Shown here: piece by piece, positions 9,057 to 17,168 of the stretch
How the letters are laid out: the number at the start of each line of letters is the position of its first letter
How positions within the stretch are numbered: position 1 is the first letter of the stretch
DNA from: CAYQQJ01 sp964419935
Lineage (GTDB): Bacteria > Pseudomonadota > Gammaproteobacteria > Pseudomonadales > Cellvibrionaceae
Length of the DNA: 64,000 nucleotides
Assembly (NCBI GenBank): GCA_964419935.1
Contig: CAYQQJ010000004.1
Location: 1-64,000 of the forward strand
Direction: 5' to 3'
The notes under the pieces: model-generated
Databases searched by the model: none
What the model was told of the DNA's origin: nothing
Seen by the model: only the letters and a program-made list of their open reading frames with translations
Made by a program: the position numbers and the translations under genes

Positions 9057-9379
9057 GCGGCAAGCCACAAGCTTCAAGCCGCAAGTTAGTGGCTGGTCGT
9101 GCTTGCCGAGAGCCCTGCCAATGCGGTAGGTCGAAAAAGCCGTAGGCGCCTTCCGACATCGACATCGGATGGTGGCGTGCGCGGAACTGACCTTACCATT
9201 GGCCCATCGAGTCCGTTCAGGTGCGCGGTGTCCCCCTACAGGAGAGTGCTATTCTTTTCCCTTTCCCTCGCTTGCCGCTTATAGCTTGCAGCTTGTCGCT
9301 CTTTCTTTTCCCTTTTCCCTTTTCCCTTCTTTTTCTTTAGCTTACAGCTTGAAGCTTGCGGCTTGCAGCTTACGCTTAT
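9057..9379. repeat. Composite intergenic repeat with inverted heptad arrays (ruvC-yebC gap)
   Basis: The ruvC-yebC gap holds no gene. From 9057 to 9085 there are four heptads of the form GCNNCAA. From about 9253 to 9379 the complementary form TTGNNGC/AGCTTRC recurs, interleaved with (TTTTCCC)3 at about 9306-9327. The two arrays are thus inverted around a core that contains the 35-bp element at 9125-9159. The right array runs into the yebC stop codon (9376-9378). Similar arrangements occur near 21.1-21.3, 35.6-35.7 and 46.1 kb. Confidence 0.8.
9125..9159 (+). repeat. 35-bp dispersed element, copy 1
   Basis: The element starts GGTAGGTCGAAAAAGCC and ends CGCCTTCCGACAT. It is identical over 35 bp to 16980-17014 and about 88 percent identical to the minus-strand copy at 46197-46230. 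Its ends (GTCG and CGAC) can pair, giving an imperfect hairpin. A partner motif of 27 bp lies 2 bp further on at 9162-9188 and recurs next to the 46-kb copy, so copies 1 and 3 are bipartite, like paired REP sequences. Confidence 0.85.
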
Positions 9380-10113
9380 CCCTCTCCCCCCTCCTCCGGA
9401 AAATCCCCATTGGTATAAACATTCTGCACATCATCAAGATCTTCCAGCATATCCACCAGCGTCAGGGTTTTCTCTGCATCTTCGGGGTTCAGGGGTATGG
9501 TGGTGGAGGGAATCATGGTTACTTCGGCATTGGCGAACTCCAGTTCGGCAGCCGTCATGGCATCCCTGACGGCGAGAAAATCCTCGAAACTGGTGGTGAC
9601 TTCCACAGATGAGTCGTCAAAGGTTTGAATATCTTCGGCACCGGCGTCCAGGGCAACTTCCATGATGCGATCTTCATCAGCACCAGGCTCAAACATGATC
9701 TGACCCTTGCGCTCAAACAAATAAGCCACTGAACCGTCTGTACCCAAATTGCCACCGCGCTTGGTGAATGCGTGGCGCACGTCGGACACGGTGCGGTTCC
9801 GGTTGTCGGTCATGCATTCAACCAAAATCGCCACGCCGTTAACGCCGTAGCCTTCGTAGGTACACTCCTCGTAGTTATCACCCTCGCCGGCACCGGCGCC
9901 CCGTGCAATGGCTTTGTCGATGGTGTCTTTTTTCATGTTGGCTGCCAGGGCTTTATCCATGGCAGCACGCAGACGCGGATTATCTTCGGGGATAGCGCCG
10001 CCCTTGGCGGCTACTGTCAGTTCGCGGATGATTTTGGTGAACACCTTGCCGCGCTTGGCATCCTGCGCCGCTTTGCGGTGCTTGATGTTCGCCCATTTAC
10101 TATGGCCGGCCAT
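9376..10113 (-). CDS. yebC: YebC/PmpR family transcriptional regulator
   Basis: A 245-residue YebC-family protein beginning MAGHSKWANIKHRKAAQDAKRGK, the family signature. YebC2-type members act on DNA (PmpR in Pseudomonas represses quinolone signalling), and recent work also links the family to relief of ribosome stalling at polyproline. Which applies here is not visible. The last residues are acidic and Gly-rich (EEGGEG). A strong Shine-Dalgarno (GGGGGAG) and, just upstream of it, a 22-bp perfect palindrome precede the ATG. Confidence 0.95.
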   Translation of the reverse strand: MAGHSKWANIKHRKAAQDAKRGKVFTKIIRELTVAAKGGAIPEDNPRLRAAMDKALAANMKKDTIDKAIARGAGAGEGDNYEECTYEGYGVNGVAILVECMTDNRNRTVSDVRHAFTKRGGNLGTDGSVAYLFERKGQIMFEPGADEDRIMEVALDAGAEDIQTFDDSSVEVTTSFEDFLAVRDAMTAAELEFANAEVTMIPSTTIPLNPEDAEKTLTLVDMLEDLDDVQNVYTNGDFPEEGGEG

Positions 10114-10126
10114 AAAATCTACTCCC

Positions 10127-10148
10127 CCGGCGGTACATGTACCGCCGG
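10127..10148. promoter_or_regulatory. 22-bp perfect palindrome upstream of yebC
   Basis: CCGGCGGTACATGTACCGCC followed by GG reads identically on both strands. It ends 13 bases before the yebC ATG, directly next to the Shine-Dalgarno sequence on the transcript side. It could be a dimeric-repressor operator or an mRNA hairpin that hides the ribosome site. There is no U-run, so it is not a typical terminator. Confidence 0.6.
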
Positions 10149-10169
10149 TAACACCTGTTTATATCTTTT

Positions 10170-10421
10170 AACTCAAGTTTCGGAGTTCGCTGCAACTTTT
10201 CTTATAACCAGACAGGTAGAGAAGGTAACAGGTGGATACGCCACAGTGGTGATGCAGGGGGAGAGTTTCTAAAACCGTCACAAGAGGGACCTTGTGCCGG
10301 AGCCTACAGGGATGTATTCACGGCGTTTTTAGAAACTCTCACGCTGCAGCACCACACCTTGCTTACGAAGTGCTTAGCTTCAGCACATAAAAAGCTGTAA
10401 TCCAATTCCGAAACTTGAGTT
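10170..10421. repeat. Nested inverted-repeat element between aspS and yebC
   Basis: A 15-bp perfect terminal inverted repeat, AACTCAAGTTTCGGA at 10170-10184 and its complement at 10407-10421, encloses a second perfect 14-bp repeat (GAGAGTTTCTAAAA at 10261-10274 with 10327-10340). Inside that is a small hairpin CACAAG/CTTGTG (10279-10296). The 252-bp unit has no plausible ORF. The inner part resembles a repeat (complement contains GAATACATCCCTGTAGGC) that I recall in several marine gammaproteobacteria. It fills most of the 324-bp gap. Confidence 0.7.
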
Positions 10422-10437
10422 TTAACTAAACCTTTAC

Positions 10438-12225
10438 TTACTGCGCAGGCTTGGGTTCCTGCTCTTTAGTGCGCAAACGAATGTGCAATTCACGCAGCTG
10501 TTTGGCGTCCACGGTTCCCGGCGCATCGGTCATCACACAAGCAGCACTCTGGGTTTTCGGAAAGGCGATTACATCGCGGATCGATTCCGAACCGGTCATC
10601 AGCATAATCAAACGATCGAGCCCGAACGCCAAACCACCGTGGGGTGGTGCACCGTATTTAAGCGCATCCAACAGGAAGCCAAATTTTTCCCGCTGCTCTT
10701 CTTCACTGATACCGAGCACACGGAATACCACCTGTTGCATTGCCTGGTCGTGAATACGAATTGAACCCCCGCCGAGTTCGGTGCCGTTCAACACCATGTC
10801 ATAGGCGCGACTCAGTGCTGCAGCGGGATTGTTCTGCAGGTCTTCCGGAGAACAGGAAGGCGCGGTGAAGGGGTGGTGCAACGCGGACAAGCTGCCGTCA
10901 TCGTTTTCTTCAAACATCGGGAAGTCCACAACCCACAGCGGTGCCCACTGGCAGGTGTACAGATCCAGATCGTCACCCAACTTGCAGCGCAAGGCGCCCA
11001 GCGCCTCGGACACGACTTTGTAGCTGTCCGCACCGAAGAAGATCAGGTCGCCATTTTCCGCACCGACACGCTCGAGGATTGCCTGGCGAATGTCGTTGGG
11101 CAGGAACTTCACGATCGGTGACTGCAAGCCGTTTTCAAGATCGCTCAAGTCATTGACCTTGATATAGGCCAGACCTTTAGCGCCATAAATGCTGACGAAC
11201 TTGGTGTAGTCGTCGATCTGCTTGCGAGTCAGTTTTTCTGAACCGCCGGGAACCTTCAATGCCGTCACGCGGCCCTTGGGATCTTTCGCAGGACCGGAGA
11301 AAACCTTGAAGTCCACTTCGGTCATCAAATCCTTGACTTCGACCAGTTCCAGCGGGATGCGCAGATCCGGCTTGTCAGAACCATACTTGTCCATGGCCTG
11401 CGCGTAGGGCATGCGCGGGAATTTGCCCAGCTCCACCGACATCATCTTGCTGAACAGCCGACGGATCATGTCTTCGGTCACCGCCATGATCTGTTCTTCA
11501 TTCATGAACGAGGTTTCGATATCGATCTGGGTGAATTCCGGTTGGCGGTCCGCCCGCAGGTCCTCGTCGCGAAAGCATTTGGCAATCTGATAATAGCGGT
11601 CATAACCAGATACCATCAGCAGCTGCTTGAACAACTGCGGGGATTGCGGCAGCGCGAAGAACTTGCCGTCGTGTGTGCGCGATGGCACCAGATAATCCCG
11701 TGCGCCTTCCGGCGTTGCCCGAGTGAGGATTGGGGTTTCGATATCCAGAAAGCCATTTTCGTCCATGTAGTTGCGAATGGCAGTAGTGACCTTGGAGCGA
11801 AAGCGCAGGTTGTGCTGCATACCGGAGCGACGCAGGTCCAGATATCGGTACTTGAGGCGAACGTCCTCACCCACAGTGGTGTGGGAGTCCAACTGGAACG
11901 GCGGCGTTTCTGCGGTGTTCAGAATTTCCAGGGCCTGGCCGTAAACTTCGATTTCGCCGGTCGGCATATTGCGGTTCACAGTCTCGGGCGTGCGTGCCCG
12001 CACCTTGCCCTTGACCTGCAGCACATATTCACCGCGCACCTTGTCGGCGAGAGCAAAATTCTGCTCGCCGTCCGGGTCGAAGACCACCTGCACGATGCCA
12101 TCACGATCACGCAGATCAACAAATATGACCCCGCCGTGATCACGACGACGATCCACCCAACCGCAAAGGGTTACTTCTTCATCTATATGTGAGGCATTCA
12201 AGCTGCCACAGTAAACACTGCGCAT
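10438..12225 (-). CDS. aspS: Aspartate--tRNA ligase
   Basis: A class II aminoacyl-tRNA synthetase of 595 residues, the normal bacterial length. The N-terminal OB-fold anticodon-binding domain contains GWVDRRRDHGGVIFVDLRD. The catalytic core has motif 2 FRDEDLRADRQPEFTQ, and motif 3 lies at GLAFGLDRLIMLMTG. A GAD insertion domain lies between them. Whether it charges tRNA-Asn as well depends on gatCAB and asnS, which are not in the window. It lies 48 bp after the FmdB-like gene. Confidence 0.98.
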   Translation of the reverse strand: MRSVYCGSLNASHIDEEVTLCGWVDRRRDHGGVIFVDLRDRDGIVQVVFDPDGEQNFALADKVRGEYVLQVKGKVRARTPETVNRNMPTGEIEVYGQALEILNTAETPPFQLDSHTTVGEDVRLKYRYLDLRRSGMQHNLRFRSKVTTAIRNYMDENGFLDIETPILTRATPEGARDYLVPSRTHDGKFFALPQSPQLFKQLLMVSGYDRYYQIAKCFRDEDLRADRQPEFTQIDIETSFMNEEQIMAVTEDMIRRLFSKMMSVELGKFPRMPYAQAMDKYGSDKPDLRIPLELVEVKDLMTEVDFKVFSGPAKDPKGRVTALKVPGGSEKLTRKQIDDYTKFVSIYGAKGLAYIKVNDLSDLENGLQSPIVKFLPNDIRQAILERVGAENGDLIFFGADSYKVVSEALGALRCKLGDDLDLYTCQWAPLWVVDFPMFEENDDGSLSALHHPFTAPSCSPEDLQNNPAAALSRAYDMVLNGTELGGGSIRIHDQAMQQVVFRVLGISEEEQREKFGFLLDALKYGAPPHGGLAFGLDRLIMLMTGSESIRDVIAFPKTQSAACVMTDAPGTVDAKQLRELHIRLRTKEQEPKPAQ

Positions 12226-12273
12226 GGTCAGTTCCCGTAATTAATGCATGAATTCGTGCGGACAGCGCCCGGC

Positions 12274-12579
12274 TCAGTTTCCCGCTGCGGGCGTACTGGG
12301 CTTGCTGTCCGCTTTCTTTTCTGTTGTTGCGGTTGTGCCGCTCCCGGCGGTACCGTCCCCGGATGACTTGTCTCCCGCAAGGTTTTTCTTCTTGTCGCCG
12401 GATTTGAAATCTGTTTCATACCAGCCGCCTCCCTTGAGCCGGAACGCAGCCGCCGAGATCTTTTTCTTCAGCGCCGGCTTGGCACAGGCCGGACAATTGG
12501 CCAGGGGAGCATCGCTCATTTTTTGCAGGGCCTCAAACTCGTGGCCACAGGATTCACACTGATACTCGTAAATTGGCAT
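12274..12579 (-). CDS. FmdB-type zinc-ribbon regulatory protein
   Basis: A 101-residue protein with an N-terminal CxxC zinc ribbon: MPIYEYQCESCGHEFE, then CPACAKPALKKK with the second Cys pair. This is the FmdB/CxxC_CxxC_SSSS family. A low-complexity tail rich in Ser, Lys, Thr and Gly follows. The ATG at 12579 is chosen because family members begin MPIYEYxC. The function is unknown, but the gene regularly precedes aspS in gammaproteobacteria, as here. Confidence 0.9.
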   Translation of the reverse strand: MPIYEYQCESCGHEFEALQKMSDAPLANCPACAKPALKKKISAAAFRLKGGGWYETDFKSGDKKKNLAGDKSSGDGTAGSGTTATTEKKADSKPSTPAAGN

Positions 12580-12712
12580 TTTTGCTAACTCACACCTCAC
12601 TCAATCAAACCAATGCACACTGGCCGCTGAAAGCCGGTTTGCTCACCCGTTTTTCAATGCAGGTCAGCCCCAGGGCAACAGCAACGCGGGGCGCGCATCC
12701 AAAAAGCGGGGC

Positions 12713-12718
12713 ATTATA
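12713..12718 (-). promoter_or_regulatory. Candidate -10 box of the fmdB-like/aspS operon
   Basis: On the minus strand the consensus hexamer TATAAT is flanked by GGGG and GCCCC about 130 bp upstream of the FmdB-like ATG. No good -35 hexamer is seen at the usual distance. The remaining sequence from 12580 to about 12910 shows no gene I can support. Confidence 0.45.
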
Positions 12719-12914
12719 CCCCAGTTGACCGGCATGTTTCATCGCGCAAACACGCTCTTTTCCGGCTTGCTTCACCAAACAGCGATCCTGCACGACCATG
12801 TGCTCCAGCGCCTGATCCGGCGCCCAGATCAGGCCAAAACTCCCCTGCCGGGCCGCATGATGAAGTTAAAAGCCCAAAAAACCCTTAAAACGCGCAGTTT
12901 TACGCATTTTCTTG

Positions 12915-12960
12915 TTGCCGCTGGCCCGCGAATCCTCTATATATAAGCGCAATTCGCGGG
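12915..12960 (+). promoter_or_regulatory. Candidate HU-gene promoter inside an inverted repeat
   Basis: TTGCCG at 12915-12920 and TATATA at 12938-12943 are separated by 17 bp, a good sigma-70 arrangement, leaving a leader of about 170 bases before the HU-like gene. A perfect 9-bp inverted repeat, CCCGCGAAT at 12925-12933 and ATTCGCGGG at 12952-12960, is centred on the -10 box. That is the geometry expected for a repressor operator. Confidence 0.5.
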
Positions 12961-13120
12961 AGCGTCGTGTCCACCGAGCAGTCAGCGGTCGTCGATCTCG
13001 CGAAATACTTGGTGTGAATAGTCCGATCAGCAGGTTCAGAACGATCAAGTAGAGCACTACAGTTAAAACAAGCAGTTAGAACCATCAATCAAAACTACCA
13101 TTTAAAAAGAGGTTTACTCT

Positions 13121-13561
13121 ATGGCCGCACGCAAAGCTCCAGCCAAGAAAGCTCCGGCGAAAAAAGCGCCTGTTAAAAAAGCCGCAGCCGCCAAAGCTGC
13201 TCCTAAAGCCGCCGCCAAGCCCGCCGCTAAACCCGCCAAGAAAGTGTCTTTGGCGAAAGAGCGCTACTCCAAAACCCAGATCCTGACGCAGATCTCCGAA
13301 AGCACTGAACTCAGCAAAAAGCAGGTTCAATCGGTTTTGGACGAGCTGACTGACATCATCGAAGCTCACGTGAAGAAGCGTGCGGTTGGAGAGTTTGTGC
13401 TGCCCGGCCTGCTGAAGATTGTTACCGTGAAAAAGCCGGCCCGCAAAGCGCGCAAAGGTATCAACCCGTTCACCGGTGAAGAAACCACGTTCGCCGCCAA
13501 GCCCGCCAGCACCGCAGTCAAGATTCGTCCGCTGAAAAAACTGAAAGAAATGGCGGAATAA
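13121..13561 (+). CDS. HU-family DNA-binding protein with H1-like basic tail
   Basis: A 146-residue fusion of two parts. Residues 1 to about 45 are almost only Ala, Lys and Pro in repeats such as PAKKAPAKKAPVKK, like eukaryotic histone H1 tails and AlgP. From about 48 on there is an HU/IHF fold (YSKTQILTQISESTELSKKQ, then FVLPGLLKIV, then KARKGINPFTGEE). The gene is probably a nucleoid protein. AGAGG lies about 8 bases before the ATG, and a hairpin terminator follows directly. Confidence 0.9.
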   Translation: MAARKAPAKKAPAKKAPVKKAAAAKAAPKAAAKPAAKPAKKVSLAKERYSKTQILTQISESTELSKKQVQSVLDELTDIIEAHVKKRAVGEFVLPGLLKIVTVKKPARKARKGINPFTGEETTFAAKPASTAVKIRPLKKLKEMAE

Positions 13562-13580
13562 TTCTGCCAAAAAGTGTTGC

Positions 13581-13612
13581 AGCACCGCCTGCTCTGGCAA
13601 GCGGTGCTTTTT
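13581..13612 (+). terminator. Rho-independent terminator of the HU-like gene
   Basis: An 8-bp stem AGCACCGC/GCGGTGCT with a 12-base loop is followed by TTTTT, 20 bases after the stop codon. The opposite gene (HIT protein) ends at 13625. Confidence 0.8.
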
Positions 13613-13624
13613 CCTGATCACGCG

Positions 13625-14047
13625 TTAATTGGAAACGAACCCCTCGCCTTCCAGCGCACTGCGCAAGCGACGCACACGACGCGTCAACTCGTCCTCCTCG
13701 TAAGTCTTCGCCTCTACCCTGCCCCACACCGGCGCCGGCCATGCCGGGTCATCGGCGAATCGCGCGATATGGTGCACGTGCAACTGAGGCACTACATTGC
13801 CCAGTGCCGCAACGTTCATCTTGGTCGGGCGAAACAGATCGGTCATCACCTCCGCGAGGTGACTGGACTCATGAACCAGCTGCACCTGATCTTCCACATC
13901 CAGGTGATGAATCTCTCTCATATCTTCCCGTTGCGGCACCAGAATGCACCAGGGGTAGTTGGCGTCCTTGTGCAGCAACACCAGAGAAAGGTCAAACCGA
14001 CCCACCACCACCGTATCCTGTTGCAGACGCGAATCTAGCTCAAACAT
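13625..14047 (-). CDS. HIT-domain protein
   Basis: A 140-residue histidine-triad protein. The family motif HxHxH-type is seen as QLHVHHIAR near residues 90-98, preceded by the LxxPWCILVPQR and MNVAALGN segments of the HIT fold. HIT proteins are nucleotide hydrolases or transferases, and the substrate is not predictable. AAAGGAG lies 8 bases upstream of the ATG, a strong ribosome site. It converges on the HU-like gene. Confidence 0.9.
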   Translation of the reverse strand: MFELDSRLQQDTVVVGRFDLSLVLLHKDANYPWCILVPQREDMREIHHLDVEDQVQLVHESSHLAEVMTDLFRPTKMNVAALGNVVPQLHVHHIARFADDPAWPAPVWGRVEAKTYEEDELTRRVRRLRSALEGEGFVSN

Positions 14048-14085
14048 ACTTTTATCTCCTTTGTCGTACTACCGGGCTGGCACAT

Positions 14086-14416
14086 AAGGGCACCTCTACT
14101 AATTGCTTGCGGTCTCTGGCTTTCAGGCGGAGCCTGTATCAAGGCATCCCATTGAAGTAATACTGGTTATCTTTCAAAATGGGATAACGCCGAGACACTT
14201 TCCGTGTCGGAGTAAGCGCCTGGAAGCCCCGACGGGCGAGGCCTGACAGGCGCTATTGCGGCGTTGGCTTGCTTGCCAAGGACAACCAGCCTTGGCTTGC
14301 GCAAACCGCCTTGCACTAGCGCCTGTCAGGCCACGCACGACTGCATGGATGCAGGAGGTAGAGCGAAGCAGGAAGCCAGAGCCGAGAGACCACAATCAGT
14401 TAATAGAGGTGCCCTT
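14086..14416. repeat. Highly folded, MITE-like non-coding element upstream of proS
   Basis: The 331-bp unit is bounded by a perfect 13-bp inverted repeat (AAGGGCACCTCTA at 14086-14098, complement at 14404-14416), and similarity continues imperfectly inward for about 40 bp (GGTCTCTGGCTT against GGTCTCTCGGCTCTGGCTT). Inside are ATCCCATT/AATGGGAT (14146-14184), a perfect 16-bp repeat (14240-14255 with 14317-14332), and a central hairpin GCCAAGG/CCTTGGC (14275-14296). There is no transposase and no convincing target duplication. It fills nearly the whole 423-bp gap between the HIT gene and proS. Confidence 0.7.
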
Positions 14417-14470
14417 TAGGAATAAGGCACCGTAGAATAGCGCTTTTGACAAGCAAAGCAGAGAATCAGC

Positions 14471-16195
14471 ATGCGAGCAAGCCAGTTTTTGATTGCCACA
14501 CAGAAAGAAACCCCCGCCGATGCGGAAGTCATCAGCCATCAGTTAATGTTGCGCGCGGGCATGATCCGCAAACTCGCCTCCGGTCTGTACAGTTGGCTGC
14601 CGATGGGGCTCAAAGTTCTGCGCAAAGTCGAGGCGATTGTGCGACAGGAAATGGACGCCGCCGGCGCCCAGGAATTGCTGATGCCCGTGGTGCAGCCGGC
14701 CGAGCTATGGGAAGAGTCTGGCCGATGGGGCCAGTTCGGCCCCGAACTGCTGCGCATCCAGGACCGTCACGAGCGCGCCTTTTGCCTGGGGCCGACTCAT
14801 GAAGAGGTCATTACCGACCTGATTCGCGGAGAACTCAAAAGCTACAAACAGCTGCCCGCGAATTTTTACCAGATCCAGACCAAATTCCGCGACGAAGTGC
14901 GCCCGCGCTTTGGCGTGATGCGCGCCCGGGAATTTTTGATGAAAGATGCCTATTCCTTTCATCTGACCCATGAAAGCCTGGAAGAAACCTACGCCACCAT
15001 GCGCCAGGCCTACTGCAACATCTTTGATCGCATCGGCCTCGACTATCGGCCGGTATTGGCGGATACCGGCTCCATTGGCGGGTCAGCGTCCCATGAGTTT
15101 CATGTTCTTGCCGCCAGCGGTGAAGACGATATTGCCTTCAGTACCGGCAGTGACTACGCCGCCAATGTGGAAATGGCCGAAGCACTGGCCCCGACAGCGG
15201 CCAACGTTGATCCAGCACCCATGGCTGAAGTGGCGACACCGGACCAAAAGACTATTGAAGAGGTCGCGAGCTACCTGGAAATAACGACTGATTCCCTGGT
15301 TAAGACACTGATCGTGCTGAGCGAAGCCGACGATAACGGGGAACAAGGGTTGGTTGCACTGGTGTTGCGCGGTGATCACGCACTCAATGAAGTGAAGGCA
15401 GAAAAACTGGCCGGTGTTGCAGCACCATTGACATTTGCTGCGGAACAGCGAGTAGCCGCCGAGCTCGGAGCCGAGGTGGGCTCGCTCGGCCCCGTTGGTC
15501 TGGACATCCCAGTGATCGTGGATCGCGCTGCCGCTGCCCTTGCCAATTTCGTCTGCGGCGCCAACCGCACCGGCTACCACTTGACTGACGTGAACTGGCA
15601 GCGCGACCTGCCCTGCGAGCGCGTGGAAGACATCCGCAACGTGGTCGTGGGTGACCCCAGCCCCTGTGGACAGGGTACGCTGGAAATCAAACGCGGTATC
15701 GAAGTGGGCCATATCTTCCAGCTGGGCAGCAAATATTCCGAAGCCATGAAGGCCCGGGTGCTGGACGAGAATGGCAAGGAACAGACACTGACCATGGGCT
15801 GCTATGGCATTGGGGTTTCGCGCACAGTGGCGGCGGCCATCGAGCAGAACCATGACGACAAGGGCATCATCTGGCCGGAGGCGATTGCGCCCTTCCAGAT
15901 CGCTATAGTGCCGATCAATATGCATAAATCGGAACTGGTCGCGCAAACCTGTGAAAAACTCTACGCCGAGCTGCGCACCGATGGCTACGATGTGCTATTT
16001 ATGGATGAGGCGAAAGCGCGATTGGGCGCCATGTTGGCCGACGTTGAACTCATCGGCATTCCACACCGCCTGGTTGTCGGTGATCGCGGGCTCGAGGGTG
16101 GCACCATCGAATACAAGGGCCGTCGGGATGCAGAAAGCCGCGACGTGCCATCGGAACAGCTGCGCGAATTTCTGGCCCAGGTCGTGCGCCGTTAG
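14471..16195 (+). CDS. proS: Proline--tRNA ligase
   Basis: A 574-residue bacterial-type class II ProRS. The catalytic core has motif 1 around GMIRKLASGLYSWLP and motif 2 FRDEVRPRFGVMRAREF. An inserted editing (YbaK-like INS) domain lies at about 220-385 and hydrolyses Ala-tRNA-Pro. Motif 3 is GCYGIGVSRTVAA, and a C-terminal anticodon-binding domain follows. The gene begins just after the folded repeat element, so its promoter must lie at the element edge or in the last 50 bp (14417-14470). Confidence 0.98.
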   Translation: MRASQFLIATQKETPADAEVISHQLMLRAGMIRKLASGLYSWLPMGLKVLRKVEAIVRQEMDAAGAQELLMPVVQPAELWEESGRWGQFGPELLRIQDRHERAFCLGPTHEEVITDLIRGELKSYKQLPANFYQIQTKFRDEVRPRFGVMRAREFLMKDAYSFHLTHESLEETYATMRQAYCNIFDRIGLDYRPVLADTGSIGGSASHEFHVLAASGEDDIAFSTGSDYAANVEMAEALAPTAANVDPAPMAEVATPDQKTIEEVASYLEITTDSLVKTLIVLSEADDNGEQGLVALVLRGDHALNEVKAEKLAGVAAPLTFAAEQRVAAELGAEVGSLGPVGLDIPVIVDRAAAALANFVCGANRTGYHLTDVNWQRDLPCERVEDIRNVVVGDPSPCGQGTLEIKRGIEVGHIFQLGSKYSEAMKARVLDENGKEQTLTMGCYGIGVSRTVAAAIEQNHDDKGIIWPEAIAPFQIAIVPINMHKSELVAQTCEKLYAELRTDGYDVLFMDEAKARLGAMLADVELIGIPHRLVVGDRGLEGGTIEYKGRRDAESRDVPSEQLREFLAQVVRR

Positions 16196-16279
16196 CCGGT
16201 TTTCCGCCGTAACGTCAACCACAAGGTGGTCCGACAGTCGCTCGCCACGACTCCAGACGATCAAACCCAAACCCTGAAC

Positions 16280-16948
16280 ATGAATAACTCGGCACAATTC
16301 CCAGTCTGCAGTACAGCCAGAAACAAACCCTTGACGCTGGCGGCAGCGCTGTGGCTCTGCCTGTGTGGCTCCGCGACCTTTGCTGAGGGGCAACCGCCCC
16401 TTACCGTTGCCCATACGAATATTGATCCGTCCCTGGTTCAAGCAGCGCCACGGGATGTGGAGCCAGAATTGCGCAAGCTGTTGAAGGAATCGATTGCCGC
16501 CTCCGACAGCTTTGAGGATCGCTATGACGCCGAGGTGTGGCTGGTACAGAAGTCCGGGCAACTCGAGAAATATGTAAAAGATCCCGCCACTCGATTCGAG
16601 ATTCTGCGCCACGTTCACCTGGAGGCTCACCGCGCCGGCATTCCTCCCGAGTTTGTATTGGCTGTGATTGAGGTAGAAAGCCATTTCGACCGCTATGCCG
16701 TATCCCGTGTGGGTGCCCAGGGAATGATGCAGATCATGCCGTTCTGGAAAAAGGAAATCGGCCGCGAGGATGACAACCTCATCGACCTGCAGACCAACCT
16801 GCGTTACGGTTGTACCATCCTGAAATACTACTACGACCGCGCCAAAGGCAACTGGGCTGAAGCCCTGGCGCGCTACAACGGCAGTTATGGTTACTACTGG
16901 ACCTATTCCGAAAAAGTGATGGTAGCCTGGCAGGAAAACTGGCGGTAG
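16280..16948 (+). CDS. Periplasmic lytic transglycosylase, SLT domain
   Basis: A 222-residue secreted protein: signal peptide to about residue 40, then a short linker, then a goose-lysozyme-like SLT domain. The domain shows IPPEFVLAVIEVESHFDRYA with the catalytic Glu in the IEVESHF motif, GAQGMMQIMPFW, and ALARYNGSYGYYW. It would cleave peptidoglycan glycan strands to anhydro-muropeptides, the substrates later handled by AmpG and AmpD in this window. The ATG at 16280 is preferred to 16226 because it gives a normal signal peptide. Confidence 0.9.
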   Translation: MNNSAQFPVCSTARNKPLTLAAALWLCLCGSATFAEGQPPLTVAHTNIDPSLVQAAPRDVEPELRKLLKESIAASDSFEDRYDAEVWLVQKSGQLEKYVKDPATRFEILRHVHLEAHRAGIPPEFVLAVIEVESHFDRYAVSRVGAQGMMQIMPFWKKEIGREDDNLIDLQTNLRYGCTILKYYYDRAKGNWAEALARYNGSYGYYWTYSEKVMVAWQENWR

Positions 16949-16979
16949 GCTGGTGATGAGTCAATGGTGAACAGATGTG

Positions 16980-17014
16980 GGTAGGTCGAAAAAGCCGTAG
17001 GCGCCTTCCGACAT
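16980..17014 (+). repeat. 35-bp dispersed element, copy 2
   Basis: Identical over 35 bp to 9125-9159 but without the 27-bp partner motif seen at the 9-kb and 46-kb copies. It lies in the 220-bp gap between the lytic transglycosylase gene and gntK, about 30 bp after the stop codon. Confidence 0.85.
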
Positions 17015-17168
17015 TGTCTCGGTTACCAGCGCTTATGAAACGGCAATGATGAGTGAATAAATCATAGCCTTGCATCCACTAACGACAACCGGGCGCTGAA
17101 CCTCAAGCGTTAACCGATGTCGAGGAACCACGACTTTTACCTTTTACCCTTTATCAAAGAGCCTAGCC

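Noticed and set aside
12605..12799. A 64-codon minus-strand frame in the gap before the HU gene
   Set aside because: No ribosome site or homology, and it overlaps the best -10 box of the fmdB-like operon.
15083..15946. A 287-codon open frame opposite proS
   Set aside because: Antisense to the proS core, with low-complexity, His-rich and Gln-rich composition and no recognisable domain.
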